From: Coptis chinensis
Taxonomy: Eukaryota; Streptophyta; Magnoliopsida; Ranunculales; Ranunculaceae
Assembly: GCA_015680905.1 (NCBI GenBank)
Contig: CM027377.1
Span: forward strand, 88,825,001-88,889,000
Direction: 5' to 3'
Length of the DNA stretch: 64,000 nt
Positions 11,359 to 22,750 of this stretch are shown in pieces (the first letter of the stretch is position 1; each line of letters begins with the position of its first letter). The notes beneath the pieces are model-generated. The model saw only the letters and a program-made list of their open reading frames with translations, did no database searches and had not been told where the DNA came from. The translations under genes were made by a program, and so were the position numbers.

Positions 11359-11895
11359 TCATGCCTCGTAGTTTGTGTCCTCGAAAGCGAGTGCGATGAG
11401 GTGGGAAGCGTGCAAGCATGTCCACTCTAAATTGGCGCTGGGCCTCCATCTCAGCCCTCGCCTGTTCCCATCTCTCATCCTCTCTTGGGTGCGGATCTCG
11501 AAGTTGTGATGAATAGTCGCCTGTCGAGTCCGGAGGTCTGTACAGATAGTGTTTAGTGAACGCATGCCCTTATGAAGCATAGCCATGCGTTCTGCATCAG
11601 ACCAACACCTCTGGAAGGCATCTGCATCAAAGCAGGTCAAGTCTTCCTCATCCTCGGAGGCATCCCGATGTCCCCGACCTCCTCTTCATTCCCTCCTCCA
11701 CCATCCTCTTCTTCTTCTTCTTCTATCCTCAGCCCTCCTCCAAACTTGTTGGACACACTCCTATAGATACTGCGTACGGTGCGGGGGTAATGTAAATCCT
11801 CTCGGGCCTTGAGAGCTGCTTTCATCTTCAAAGCATGATCTTGGTGATTAACACGGGGAAGAGGTGCCAAAGACTTTCCGACCCCCCTGATCATG
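11359..11895 (-). pseudogene. ORF1 of element A, C-terminal part (right of the B insertion in sense order)
   Basis: It continues from 26466-26982 across the nested element B. It begins directly at the CTCAG duplication with MIRGVGKSLAPLPRVN, matching NVIRGVGK in ORF1 of B. There follows an acidic low-complexity run (Glu/Gly-rich, around 11690-11720) not seen in B. After a frame change comes a helical coiled-coil-like stretch (ERMAMLHKGMRSLNTICTDL) that parallels ERMIMLQTGLRCSYRICEDI of B. It was disrupted first by insertion of B and also carries frameshifts. Confidence 0.6.
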
Positions 11896-11900
11896 CTCAG

Positions 11901-13259
11901 TGATAACTATATAATGAATAGTCTACCTACGAAATGAGCGATGGATTCACAACGTAAATAAACTAGAACTTGACTTTTAAGTGATTTATTATCAAAGCTT
12001 CTACTCTCAACGAATTGCACTAAATGGAGTAACGAAGTTCGTTCCACTCCTAGTTCCCTAGCATGGATTGTTTTCTAAGTCTAACTAGTAAGCTCTTAAG
12101 TCAATGAGAGCTTTACTGAGAAATATTATACTACGATACTTAATTAAGATGATTACTAGAAATTAACTACAAATGCTATGGAAATACTATTGTTTGACTC
12201 TAGATAAAGGAATTAGAGGGGAATTGAATCCACCTCGAATCAACTTAATCACCTAGTACAGATTGTGGTATCTCGATTCTTACGTTTTCCGCGGCAAGAA
12301 TTCGAGTCTAATCCCTAGTGTTCATGGCATTTCTACCAAACTACTAACTAGCATGTGAGAATAAGCCCACCCATTCTCATGGCGAAACACGACCTTCTAG
12401 AGTGGAATAGATGCTAAAACGTTTCTATACTAAACAACTAAGTTTTTTCATCAAGGCTTCATCAACCCTCTAATGGAGGTTTAGCCTTGAATCATCAATC
12501 TAACATTTCCCATTGAATCTAAACTAAACATAATGTGAGAAATTTAGATTTACTTAATTTGAACAATAATGAATCTAACTTAATGGTTTGGAATGAAATA
12601 GGAACAAGAATTGAAATTAGATCTATACTGGAAATGACAAAACTCAAACTTGATAAAAATACTACTTTATTTATCTAATCAATCAAGAACAATGATTCGA
12701 GGAGATTTAATCTAAAACAAGAATTTAAATGGAACTAAAACTTAATTTAATTAATAAAACTAGATCTATAATTCTATATCTTAATTTAGGTCTAACTAGC
12801 TACCATTAACAAAGAGCTAAGCTTTTGTTTTATACATCCAGATCCAAAATTCGTGCATGGGCTTGGAGCCATGGTTTGGGGCGGAGAATCGGGCCCAAAA
12901 CCCAATTCTTCGATCAAAAGGCCTCTTCAGCTGCAGTTGGCTTCCACAGACTTTTCGTCCACTTCTGCTCCTCTGATTGGGTCAAGGCTTGGACCATTGC
13001 AAAGCTCTTTCCGAGCCGGTCGTTTTGACATAAGGTAGGCCCAATTCTGAGGTCTGAGTCCAAAGATATGGCATTCGGAAGTTCTGATGGCTTTTGCTCC
13101 TTTATCTCGCTAATGTGGAACATTTATGCACATAATGGACTTTGAAGCCTGAAATGCATAAAAACACGTAATCAGTATTAACTCTTACTTATTATTCATA
13201 TAATTGGTCTAACAGTATGATTATTAAGGGGTTAAAACTACAGTTTTGGGCTCTTATCA
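11901..13259 (-). repeat. 3' LTR of element B (1359 bp)
   Basis: TGATAACTATATAATG...GGGCTCTTATCA on the plus strand. It matches 25118-26460 with scattered substitutions and small indels, more than between the A LTRs. That seems at odds with B being nested in A; it may reflect small sequencing or assembly errors or element recombination. Confidence 0.88.
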
Positions 13260-13299
13260 AACCACCCCAAACAAACATTTTGCTTGTCCTCAAGCAAAA
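13260..13299 (-). promoter_or_regulatory. 3' polypurine tract and hairpin, element B
   Basis: Minus strand: arms TTTTGCTTG and CAAGCAAAA around AGGA (13278-13299, 9-bp perfect stem), then TGTTTGTTTGGGGTGGTT abutting the LTR. Confidence 0.75.
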
Positions 13300-14845
13300 T
13301 ATGAGAAATTAGAATAAGTGACCAAAAATGGAGTTAACTAACTCTCTTTTAAGCTGAGTCGCGATTGCATTGACCATATGCAACAAGGCCTTAAACCACT
13401 AGGAATTCCCTAGTGGGCCGAGTTATAGCCTCGTGAGAGTTTTCCGATGAAGGTACTCACAAACTTCATCTATACTACGACGAGTAAGAAAATAAAACTA
13501 TTGTTTCCTTATTCATGCTCAACTATCTATACATCTCTCTAGCAATTACATAAGAATAACCGGTCAGGAACCCTAAACTAATATATGCATAATAATCAAT
13601 CATCTAAAATAAACATATAACAATGAGTAATACTATGAAATGTAATAGCAGTCCGTTTTACGAAACTTCGGAATAAGCGTCCTTAAGTAGGTCCTCACAT
13701 AAATGTCAAGACAAAACCACTCTGATTTTTCCACTCAAGTTTAAGCTACTCCGATTGTGCGGTGGGCACACTTTACCTTACAATCTCAATGATAACAAAG
13801 GAAGCGGGGTCGATCAAACACATCTGCCACTTACTATCACACTAACCTATTCCTAATTGAGCTAGAGGTCTTTATTAGGTGTTGCGGGGATTAGGAGATC
13901 GTTTAAGAAGGAAGGAAATGGATATTCAAAAAGGACAAGTCTGAGATAATAGAGTCTTCATATTATGTAACTAGAGAAAACCTTGTTATTTACTTTTGCT
14001 TCTACACTTTGTTTCCATCCTTAGCCATATTTTTTTTTTCTTTGGCTTTTGACTCCTTTTATTCTATTTTTTTTTTTGGAGTTTTTATTTCATTTTATTT
14101 TTTTTCTTTTCTTTGGATGGAAACTTCTTTTCTTTATTTTCTGAAGCAATTAACTAACTTTTGTTTACACAGGTTTTTCTCTTCTTCTTTCTTCACTCAT
14201 TCTATTCTCAGACTTATTCTAGATTGGGTAGGTTGATTTATTATTATTTTTTTTATTTTGTTTTGTTTTCGTAACAGGGTAAAGGAATTGTGGTTTATGG
14301 AAGGCTAAAGAAAGGCTCAGAGGGGCGACTAGCGGAAAATAATTCATAGGTTTGAATTTCTGGCTATATCGATCCAAAGAGGGCCTAAATTCTCGCTTAG
14401 GATATGGTTTAGTGATCAAGCAAGTGGGCGTGTGATTTCTCTATCCGATTTTACTTCTCCCTTGTGTCATTTCTCAAATGTTTACATTTCATATAAGGCT
14501 TTAGGCTATATTCTCACAGGATTTGTAGAATAAGTACTCTAGCCTAGATTTGAGAAACTTATCTTGCCAAACAATCATAGATACTCATGTAATATATTTA
14601 TAGATAGATGCAAAGATTATTACCTACATATTAACCTAAGTTCCTAACTATTATTACGATGCAAAAGCTCATTGAGACTTCTAGATTGTTAAGAGCATAG
14701 AGAAAGAAAACAATACCAATATTCCTAAGTGTATAGCATACTTTTTATTTTTATTTTTGAGTTTTGAAATTTTAACTAGAAAACAAGTGCATATTATACC
14801 TATCTATATCCTAACAGAGATGTCTTAATTTACCGTGTTTTTATG
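13300..14845 (-). other. 3' untranslated region of element B
   Basis: No supportable gene. It includes the conserved CTATAACTCG.../CCACTAGG block (13375-13450) and the purine-rich (sense strand) tract at 14030-14280. It is collinear with the A, C and D copies. Confidence 0.6.
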
Positions 14846-14881
14846 CCCCCAAACAAGAAGCATGCTTTGTCCTCAAAGCAT
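14846..14881 (-). promoter_or_regulatory. Hairpin plus polypurine-like tract after ORF2 (element B)
   Basis: Minus strand ATGCTTTG-AGGA-CAAAGCAT (14862-14881) then TTCTTGTTTGGGGGCAT. Confidence 0.6.
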
Positions 14882-15084
14882 TTAAATAAAGAGGGTAGGA
14901 AAAATACCATCAAAGCGCATGAAATTCGGGAACATCCGCAAAACAAAGTTAAAACATACAAATATAGTAATAAAAATATCGACCTTAACTCTATAAGAGT
15001 TCCACCCATTATGGGGTTAACGAATTAAATTGCTTGGGACATAGCGGACACTAACTTAACTAAAACTTTATCTGCACACCCCAA

Positions 15085-16003
15085 AGATCTACTCGTCATC
15101 CTCCTCTTCTATATGAGGGTTCTTTCGTGATCCCTGCCATGCCATAACAACTTTGCCGCGCCTTACGTGTATCATCAACTAGTGCTAACCTCTCTAGTGT
15201 TATTTGGTCCGATGGGGTGTAAGGGGCAAACAAATGTGGTTGCACCTGCCATCCGACCAAGTCATGGCTCGGAATGATCTTACCACCACGATTGGTGGGT
15301 CTCATGATTTCGACCCTTTTCCAATATGTAATATGCGGTATACAGAATACGGGTAGGCAAGCCGCGATAAGGCGAAAACCAAGACAGGCATAAGAAGGTA
15401 CTTATGCCTCAAGGTATGGGCGCTCGCGTAGTAGCAACTAAAACTTCGGGGAATGTCATACCTACGACGTCCCTCAGCTAAAGCAAGGAAAACGTCACCA
15501 GCGGTATTATTGGCAGAAGTAAACTGCCGTTCCCCTAGAATGTTCATCATGATGAACAACATGGTTGTGCCTACATTCAGTGATAGGCTACTTTCGTATG
15601 CGATGTTATATTGGTCTTGGTCCATGATACGAAATACCCCTCCCCCATAATACTCATGGAAATAGGCATATTCATATAGGTATGAGTTATCTGTCATATA
15701 TCCCCACGTGTGCATAGGGTCAGGTAATGGCAATCCTGAAACCAAAGCTATCAAGTGTTTATTGAATTCCATAGTCGTACCATCAATAGTAAGGGAAAAT
15801 TTTTGTTCTCCTTCTTTCGTACAAAAAAAAGTAATATTATTATAGAAGAATTCAGTTAGCTTAGGTGAAAAAGAATCGTCATCACTTACCAGAAGATGCC
15901 GCCATCCTAATTGCACGATCCGCTCGCGGAACGATGCTCCATAGGTATAGGTTCCCATCAAGTCTTCAAAAGACTGTTCAGGAATCACTATAGGTGGTGT
16001 CAT
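15085..16003 (-). pseudogene. ORF2 of element B (plant transposon-protein-like), one frameshift
   Basis: This is the best-preserved ORF2. An open frame of 233 codons runs from ATG 16003 (MTPPIVIPEQSFEDLM) to 15302, then shifts into a second frame 15305-15096 (MRPTNRGGKIIPSHDLVGWQ...). The intact protein would be about 305 residues. Blocks: residues ~45-75 SPKLTEFFYNNITFF; ~80-100 an IDGTTMEFNKHLIALVSGLP segment; ~120-135 YFHEYYGGGVF; ~165-185 LGERQF...GDVFLALAEGRR; ~200-215 LRHKYLLMPVLVFALSRLAY; then an acidic C-terminus. This block order fits the putative plant transposon protein domain. No signal peptide, fusion peptide or membrane anchor is visible, so it is not a recognisable envelope glycoprotein. 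Confidence 0.7.
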
Positions 16004-16400
16004 CTCAACACTACTTGTAGAATAGCTGCGAAAACCTGGAAGAACCTCAGAAAATCGAAAATTTCTGTGATTACTGGAGGCGCTGGCGCTGCATTATAGA
16101 AGCGCGAGTCAGCTCTTTGGTTTTTGAAATTACAGTGTTTGAGCGCGGGTCGCGCTTACTTGAAGCGAGCGCTGGCCTTCGGTGATTTTTGATTTCCGGT
16201 GTTTGGCAGCGATTGGTCGCTGAAGCTTTGTGGTATCTAGGGATTTTTCGATTTACGATAATAGGGCGAAGTCGCTCTGCTTGAAGCGCGGCCAGAGGTG
16301 CGAAAGTGAGTTTCTAAGAAAAACAAGGAAAAAGGTTGGAGTGAAAAGTGAAAGATGATTGTGGTGTGTAGTGTGGGTTGTGAGTGTAGTATGATGGAAG

Positions 16401-16409
16401 TTTAAATAG
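16401..16409 (-). promoter_or_regulatory. Internal TATA box before ORF2 of element B
   Basis: Minus strand CCTATTTAAACTTCC with the CACTCACAACCCACACTACA leader 25-30 bases downstream, as in D (1047) and A (10783). Confidence 0.55.
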
Positions 16410-16689
16410 GTTCGGGTTTCCAAACGAATCGGCAAATTGCCAAATTGTTTTAAGGCAATTTCGAGGAAATAGAAAAACTGCCAAACCCAAACCGAAACTA
16501 ACCATAGTTTTGATTTCCTAACAACCCCGGTATCTAAACTCTCCTACATATCATGCTACCACTATTTTCAACTTTTACTCCAAGACAACCTTATTTAAAA
16601 GATGATCAAAATAAATTATATTAAAATAATATGAAATCCAAGCAATCTAAAACAAACAACTTAATATTTAAATCTAACTACTGAAATAA

Positions 16690-17907
16690 AATTCCACTAA
16701 CTAAACAATAAAAGCGATAAGATAACAGGAGGACTGGTGATGGTGAACACCTAGGCGTGTGAAGAAGATGGTCCCCGAGATGGAGACTGGCTCGTGGTGA
16801 CGAATGGCTTGAGCCATCGGCTGCGGCGGCGACGCTCATGCCTCTCGATTTCACCGAGACGGACTCATCCACGAAAGTGGCATGCGTCGTCGTAGCATCT
16901 CTATCTGAACAAACGGCGGCTTCCATCTCGGTCTTGAGTAATCGCATCTTGGGCTTGGTGATTCTTGTGGATAACCTCCAAGTCAGACAAGATATCTTCC
17001 TGACCCCTTTCGAGCATTTCAACTCTCGTCTGAAAGTTCGTTTACTTATTTCGAATTACAATTTGTCTATGTCGTATATCTTCACAGATACGATAACTGC
17101 ATCGCAAACCAGTTTGCAGCATTATCATTCGTTCTAAATTAGAAGTATGACTATCAAAATTATCCTCAACCAACCATGTCATATCTTTCCCTACATTATC
17201 CGACTCAACTTCCTTTTCTGCAGACAACGGCCAAGTCTTTTGGATGCATTCCTTATAAATACTTGCATTAGAAGGCAATTTGATATTAATAGGAGCAGAT
17301 CTAGCGACGGCTCTAAATGAGAGCATAATCTTAGTGATCAATACGGAAAGAGGTAGGCGTGCTTTCCCACTCCTCTAATCACATTCAAAATTAAATCAAG
17401 GATGCAGAAATTATACTCCTTCGTTTGCAAAATCCGGAGAACGTGCGAATTAATCGAAGTCGATGTCGCCGACTTTGTCTTTCCCAGGGCGTTCTTACCA
17501 ATCCACCGAGCTCTGACCCGTTGATTGGTTCTCGAATGGTCGCCCGCTTAACGAATGAGATATCGTATTGTATTCACCCTCTATGACCCAGATCTTTCAT
17601 CAAAACAGAACTGCAGTATACCGGGGTTCCCGAATGGTAAATATCTAGGTTGGTTACTGGCGTGATTCCTAATAGCTCAGCCAACAAGCTGTCTGTCGTA
17701 ACTTCCCTCCGGCGTTCCTCGCTATCCTAATGAAAATCCTATTTCCTCCACTTCGTTTCTTATAAAATTGTTCTACCAAATCATAGTGATAGAAATCCTC
17801 GTCGAATACCACAGTCCGTTCCAATTTCTCTTAAACATCTCCGCGTCATAAAATGGCTGAAAGTATAAAGAAGCGTTTTCCGGCAGAATTCTACGTCGTA
17901 GCGCCAT
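16690..17907 (-). pseudogene. ORF1 of element B (envelope-position ORF with coiled-coil tail)
   Basis: It starts at ATG 17907 (MALRRRILPENASLYFQPFY) and aligns with ORF1 of element A (MAQQRRIIPKQVFTADHFEP, start 26982). Later blocks in several frames: RNWNGLWYS; QRVRARWIGKNALGK (A has WIGRNVLGKDKVSD); KEYNFCILDLILNVIRGVGK; LITKIMLSFRAVARSAPINI; TWLVEDNFDSHTSNLERMIM. A charged coiled-coil-like stretch (MLERGQEDILSDLEVIHKNHQ, C-terminal side) and a Ser-rich tail ending near 16690 follow. Intact length would be ~390 residues. It resembles the putative plant transposon protein domain followed by a coiled coil. At least four frame breaks. Confidence 0.6.
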
Positions 17908-18933
17908 TGAAGTTTGAACTGATTTGGGGTTTGTAGATGGTGGTGGATTCGAGTTTGATGAAAACTAACTAAACCAACAGTGGTGGTTATGGTAGGTTCG
18001 GCGGCAGGTTCGAAAACTCGAATTGGTGGGTGGTTTCTTGGTGGAAACGGTAGGATTGTGTGGAAGATTGGTGTTTCACAATGGGCGTGGGTGGTCTTCT
18101 TATTGTGATGTATTCTATTTTTATTATATATATATTTTTTTTATTTTGGTTGATAGGGTTTGGATTTGTAATTTGTGTCAAGCGGCTGGAGAAGATGAAG
18201 GTCGCGATTTGTTTTTGGAAAGGGGGGCGCGGGCGCGCTGTTGGTGAGCGCGAGTTGGCCCAAGCCCAATTCGTATATTTCGACTTTCGTCGATTTTTAG
18301 CGCAATTTCAAACTAGATTTCCCGCTTCGTTATCGGTCCGATTCTTTCGAATGAGATATGGAAATGATCAGGAGAGAATTTCCAATCCAATGATCCATAA
18401 ACTACTCTATTCCGACCGGGGGTGACTAATAAGATAGTGCAAAATGCCTCGTAGTGCGTGCATGACGTAAGTTATGCGAACTAATGAACACTAAATTAGA
18501 TGACGTCAACCCCAATGAACTATACTAATGGACCTAAACAACACAACTAGAAAGTTCGAGCAATCCGGATGGAAAGACTGATTTCCCACCCCCAAACAAA
18601 TTTTTAAACACAAAATTTGTTTACAACGTGGGTCGTTTAAAGTCAGATTCCCAAGACTTGTTGGATTGCTATGTCTATGATTTTTAAGAATTTTAATTTA
18701 TTTTATTTGTTTATTATGAGAAACACGAAAAACAATAAATACATAATTCACTCCATAGAGGAACATGACTCAACAATCGAGAAAACATGCGAAAGTGGAA
18801 AACGTGAATTATGTGAACTGTGGACTTAGGATCCGGTACTTACAGCCACACACTCCATAGGGAGGGCCCGGTTACCTGAATGGTGTACTTATCAGTATAT
18901 GGAAATGAAAGTAAGTACACCAAATGACAAAGG
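17908..18933 (-). other. Spacer between pol and ORF1, element B
   Basis: No gene supported. Contents on the minus strand, in order: a hairpin TGGTGTACTT/AAGTACACCA (18881-18922) starting 12 bases after the pol stop; the conserved box GAGTGTGTGGCTGTAAGTACCG (18830-18860); one copy of the unit GTCTTGGGAATCTGAC (near 18640-18667); a hairpin AAACAAATTTT/AAAATTTGTTT (18594-18622) followed by GGGGGTGGG; and a G/C-rich ORF1 leader (18200-18300). The positive-strand open frames at 18023-18425 are not supported by similarity. Confidence 0.55.
18585..18622 (-). promoter_or_regulatory. Post-pol hairpin plus polypurine-like tract (element B)
   Basis: AAACAAATTTT (minus strand, 18622-18612) pairs perfectly with AAAATTTGTTT (18604-18594), then GGGGGTGGG. 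Element A has a 12-bp version at 27665-27712. Confidence 0.55.
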
Positions 18934-21900
18934 TCAGTCCTCATAGACAGAAGGGTCCTGTAAAAGGACTTCCTCCACATCAGGGGACAAAAGTTCGTGA
19001 AAATGTTTTAACCGTTGACCATTAACTTGAAAGGTACTTGTTTGTCCTTGGGATTTACCAAGGTAATTGCCCGTAAGGGGTGACTTGATAACTTAAAAGG
19101 ACCGGACCAACGGGTTTTAGTTTCCACGGGAAAATATGTAGGCGGGAGTTGTAAAGCAAAACCTTTTGTCCGACCACAAACTCTTTACGCCAAGATATGC
19201 TTATCATGAACCGCGTTTCATGTTGGCTTTATAATCCTTCGGCGAGATCGTAAGAATCGCTCACGGATTTCTTCAAGCTCATTTAATTGTAACTTGCGTT
19301 TGGCCCCACTCATCAATATTGAAGTTAAGGCTTTTTATAGCCCACGAGCACGGTGCTCTAATTCAACGGGCAAATGACATGGTTTCCCAAATACAAGTCT
19401 AAAGGGAGACATACCTATAGGAGTTTTGAAAGCAGTTCTATATGCCCATAAGGCATCCGATAGGCGCCGACCGATCTTTCCTATCGGGGTTTCTTGTTGT
19501 TTCTAAAATCTTTTTGATTTCCCTATTAGAAACTTCTACTTGTCCGCTAGTTTGTGGATGATAAGGATTTGCTATTTTGTGTGTAACTCCGTACTTTTTA
19601 ACTAGGGATGCAACAACTCTATTGCAAAAATGTGTTCCACCATCACTAATGATGGCTTTAGGAATGCCAAACCGACAGAAAATATATTCTTTAATAAAAA
19701 ATACAACGGTCTTATGGTCATTGTTACGGCAAGCTAGGGCCTCTATCCATTTAGACACATAGTCCACGGCAACTAGAATATAAATATAACCGTGGGAAAC
19801 AAGGAAAGGGCCCATGAAATCAATACCCCAAACATCAAAAATTTCTACTATTAAGATTGGATTTAATGGCATCATATTACGCTTCGTGATTCTCCCAAGT
19901 TGTTGGCAACGAATACACGTCTTGCAATGCACTTGGGCATCCTTAAAAAGGGTAGGCCAATAAAATCCACATTGAAAAACTTTAGCGGCTGTTTTCATTC
20001 CACTAAAGTGGCCACCACACTCTTTGTCATGGCAGAACGATAGAACTTCATTATATTCCCACCGGGAATGCAAGCATCTAATAATCTGATCCAAGACAAT
20101 ACTTAAAAGGTAGGGCTCATCCCGGTAGTATAACTTGACTCGGCCAAGAACTTCTTACGTTCATTTCTTGACCAATTATAAGGCATAACATCAGCCGCTA
20201 AATAATTTCACGATGTCCCATACCATGGTGATGAAAAATAGCATACAGATGCTCATCGGGGAAAAGAGTCGGTATGGACTCGGAATCACTACTATCGTCA
20301 TTTATAAGTCTAGATAAGTGGTCGGCAACCACGTTTTCGACCCCTCTTTTGTCCTTTATTTCTAATGTGAATTCTTGCAGGAGAAGAATCCATCGGATTA
20401 ATCTCGCTTAGCATCCTTCTTTGCAAGAAGGTACCTAAAGGTGCATGGTCCGTGTAAACTAAAGTTTTAGAACCAACCAAATAAGGGCCGAAACTTATCT
20501 AAAGCATAAATGACAGCTAAGAATTCTTTTTCAGTAGTTGTATAATTCCGTTGGCGTCGTTTAATGTTTTACTAGCATAATAAATAACCGTGGACTTATT
20601 ATCTATTTTCGTCCCAAAGAGCGGCACCAACTACATAGTCACTAGCATCACACATGAGTTCAAAAGGTTTAGACCAATCGGGAGGCTGTATAATAGGTGC
20701 GATGGTTGCATGCTTTTAAGGTTTCAAAAGCCTGTTTACAGTTAAAATTAAAATCAAAGATTGCATCCTTCAAAAGCAAGTTAGTTAAAGGCCTAGCTAT
20801 TTTGAAAAATCTTTAATGAACCGCCTATAAACCCCGCATGGCCTAGAAAGGCTCTAATCTCACCGGACGGTCCGTGGTTTAGGTAAATTCGCTATCTTAT
20901 CTAGTTTGGCTTTGTCTACGCCGATGCCATCACTAGATACAATATGACCTAGTACTATGCCCTTTTTGACCATGAAATGACACTTTTCCCAATTTAAAAC
21001 GAGGGCTCTTTTCTTCACACCGTGTCAAAACCTTAGACGAGGTTAGACAAGCGATCGTGAAGGAGTCTCCATAGATAGAAAAATCATCCATGAAAACTTC
21101 CATAAAGCTCTACCATGTCACTAAATATATGAAGCATACATTTGGAAGGTACCGGGGAGCATTACAAAGGCCAAAAGGCATTCGTTTATAGGCATATGTT
21201 AGAAGGGACATATGAAGGTTGTCTTTTCTTGGTCATCAATATCAATAATAATCTGAAAATAGCGGAGTAGCCATCCAGAAACAATAAAAGGCATGACCCG
21301 ACTAGGCGTTCTAGCATCGATCTATAAATGGTAAGGGAAAGTGATCCTTTCGTGTCATAGCATTTAAGCGTCGTAATCAATACAGATTCTCCATTTCATA
21401 GGACCTTGAGTGACAACATAGTCACCCTTCCCGTTACGTACCATGGTAATTCCCGATTTCTTAGGAACTACATGAATGGGACTTACCCATTCGCTATCGG
21501 AGATTGGGTATATAATACCCGCGATCAGTAATCGCATAAAGACTTCTTCCCTAACCACCTCTTTCATGGCAGGGTTCAAGCGGCGCTGAGGTTCGCGAGA
21601 AGTCTTCGCGTTATCCTCCAAATGGATACGATGAGTGCAGACATTAGGGTCAATGCCCTTAATGTCAGCTAAGGACCAACCAATCGCAGACCGATGTTCC
21701 CTAATCACCCTTATTAAAGATGTCTCTTCATCTTTAGTTAACAGAGAAGATATAATTATTGGGTGACTACCATCCGGATCAAGTTGAATATATTTTAACT
21801 CCGGGGGAAGAGGTTTAAGCACTGGTGTGGACAGAATGTCCGTTGATGTTTCATAAGTGTCCTTATCTTGCGTAATGAAAACTTGCTTAGGTAGCAAGTC

Positions 21901-22750
21901 TTCATACTCAGTATATGGAGCAACCGACGGGTCTACAATTGGTGTGGATTCCAGGATGGTGTTGACCTCCTCTAAGTAGGAGTCATTCACAAAATCAGAA
22001 GTTCCAAAAGAAAGGAATTTGTACATATTGTTTTCAGGAAACGTGTTGTTAAAATAATCTTGAGCTAAACTCTCGATCATGGTAACCTCCCCCATCTATA
22101 GGCGAATCGGTAAGCTGTTTCATCATTTTAAAACATTTACCTCGTACGGAAAGATGGCCAAAAGATAAGGACATCTTTCCATCGCGACAATTTTAAAAGC
22201 GCATTGGCGGTTGCCAAGCGGGCTGCCCTAAGATGATCGCAGACAGAGTCATTAGCGACTTACGTATCGAGGATAACAAAATCAGCAGGATAGTAGAAAT
22301 CCCGAACCTTAACAAGCACGTTTTCCACTACACCTTTAGGATACTTAATTGACACGTCCGCTAATTGCAAGCGTTATTTTTGGAGGTTGCATTTCTGTAG
22401 ACCTATTTGTTTATACAAGTAATATGGGAGTAAGTTAACACTGCCCCCCGTGTCTAATAAAGCGGTCGTCGTGTAGGAATCTCCTAAGGTGCATTTGTGA
22501 TGGGGCGACGGGGTCCTTGTACTTAACAATTCCATTATTTTTGGATAAAGTTGGGAACTGCTTTCGGTTAAAAGGCGTCTTTGGGTATGTTCGTTTTACG
22601 CCTAGTAGTGCACAACTCTTTAAGAAACTTAGCGTGGTTATGAAGCTTTTTAATAGCTTCGAGAAAAGGGAGGTTTATCGTTAGATTCTTGAAAACATTC
22701 CTAATTTCCTCAAAGTTTGTATCCCTAGTTAGCATGGCTAATTTTTGAGG
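18934..22750 (-). pseudogene. pol: pol of element B: protease, RT, RNaseH, integrase
   Basis: Protease motif ALLDTGGSVNLLPYYLYKQIGL lies near 22480-22400. The linker and RT N-terminus are open at 22095-21364 (CTHRIHLEDNAKTSREPQRR; EVVREEV; WVSPIHVVPKKSGI; WRICIDYD). The RT catalytic FMDDFSIYG is near 21095-21065. RNaseH CDASDYVVGA and ELMC... are around 20680-20560 and the TDHA box near 20450. Integrase is open at 20094-19438, with the His-Cys zinc region (HDKECGGHF...CKTCIRC) and catalytic D, D, E ([29 protein letters not shown]). The C-terminal segment (FQVNGQRLKHF) runs to stop 18934. It copies element RNA into DNA and integrates it. Catalytic motifs are intact but frameshifts break RT, RNaseH and the integrase tail. 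Confidence 0.85.

Noticed and set aside
15085-17907. ORF1 and ORF2 as true retroviral-type envelope proteins
   Set aside because: No signal peptide, cleavage site, fusion peptide or C-terminal membrane anchor seen; the pattern fits the plant transposon-protein domain better.
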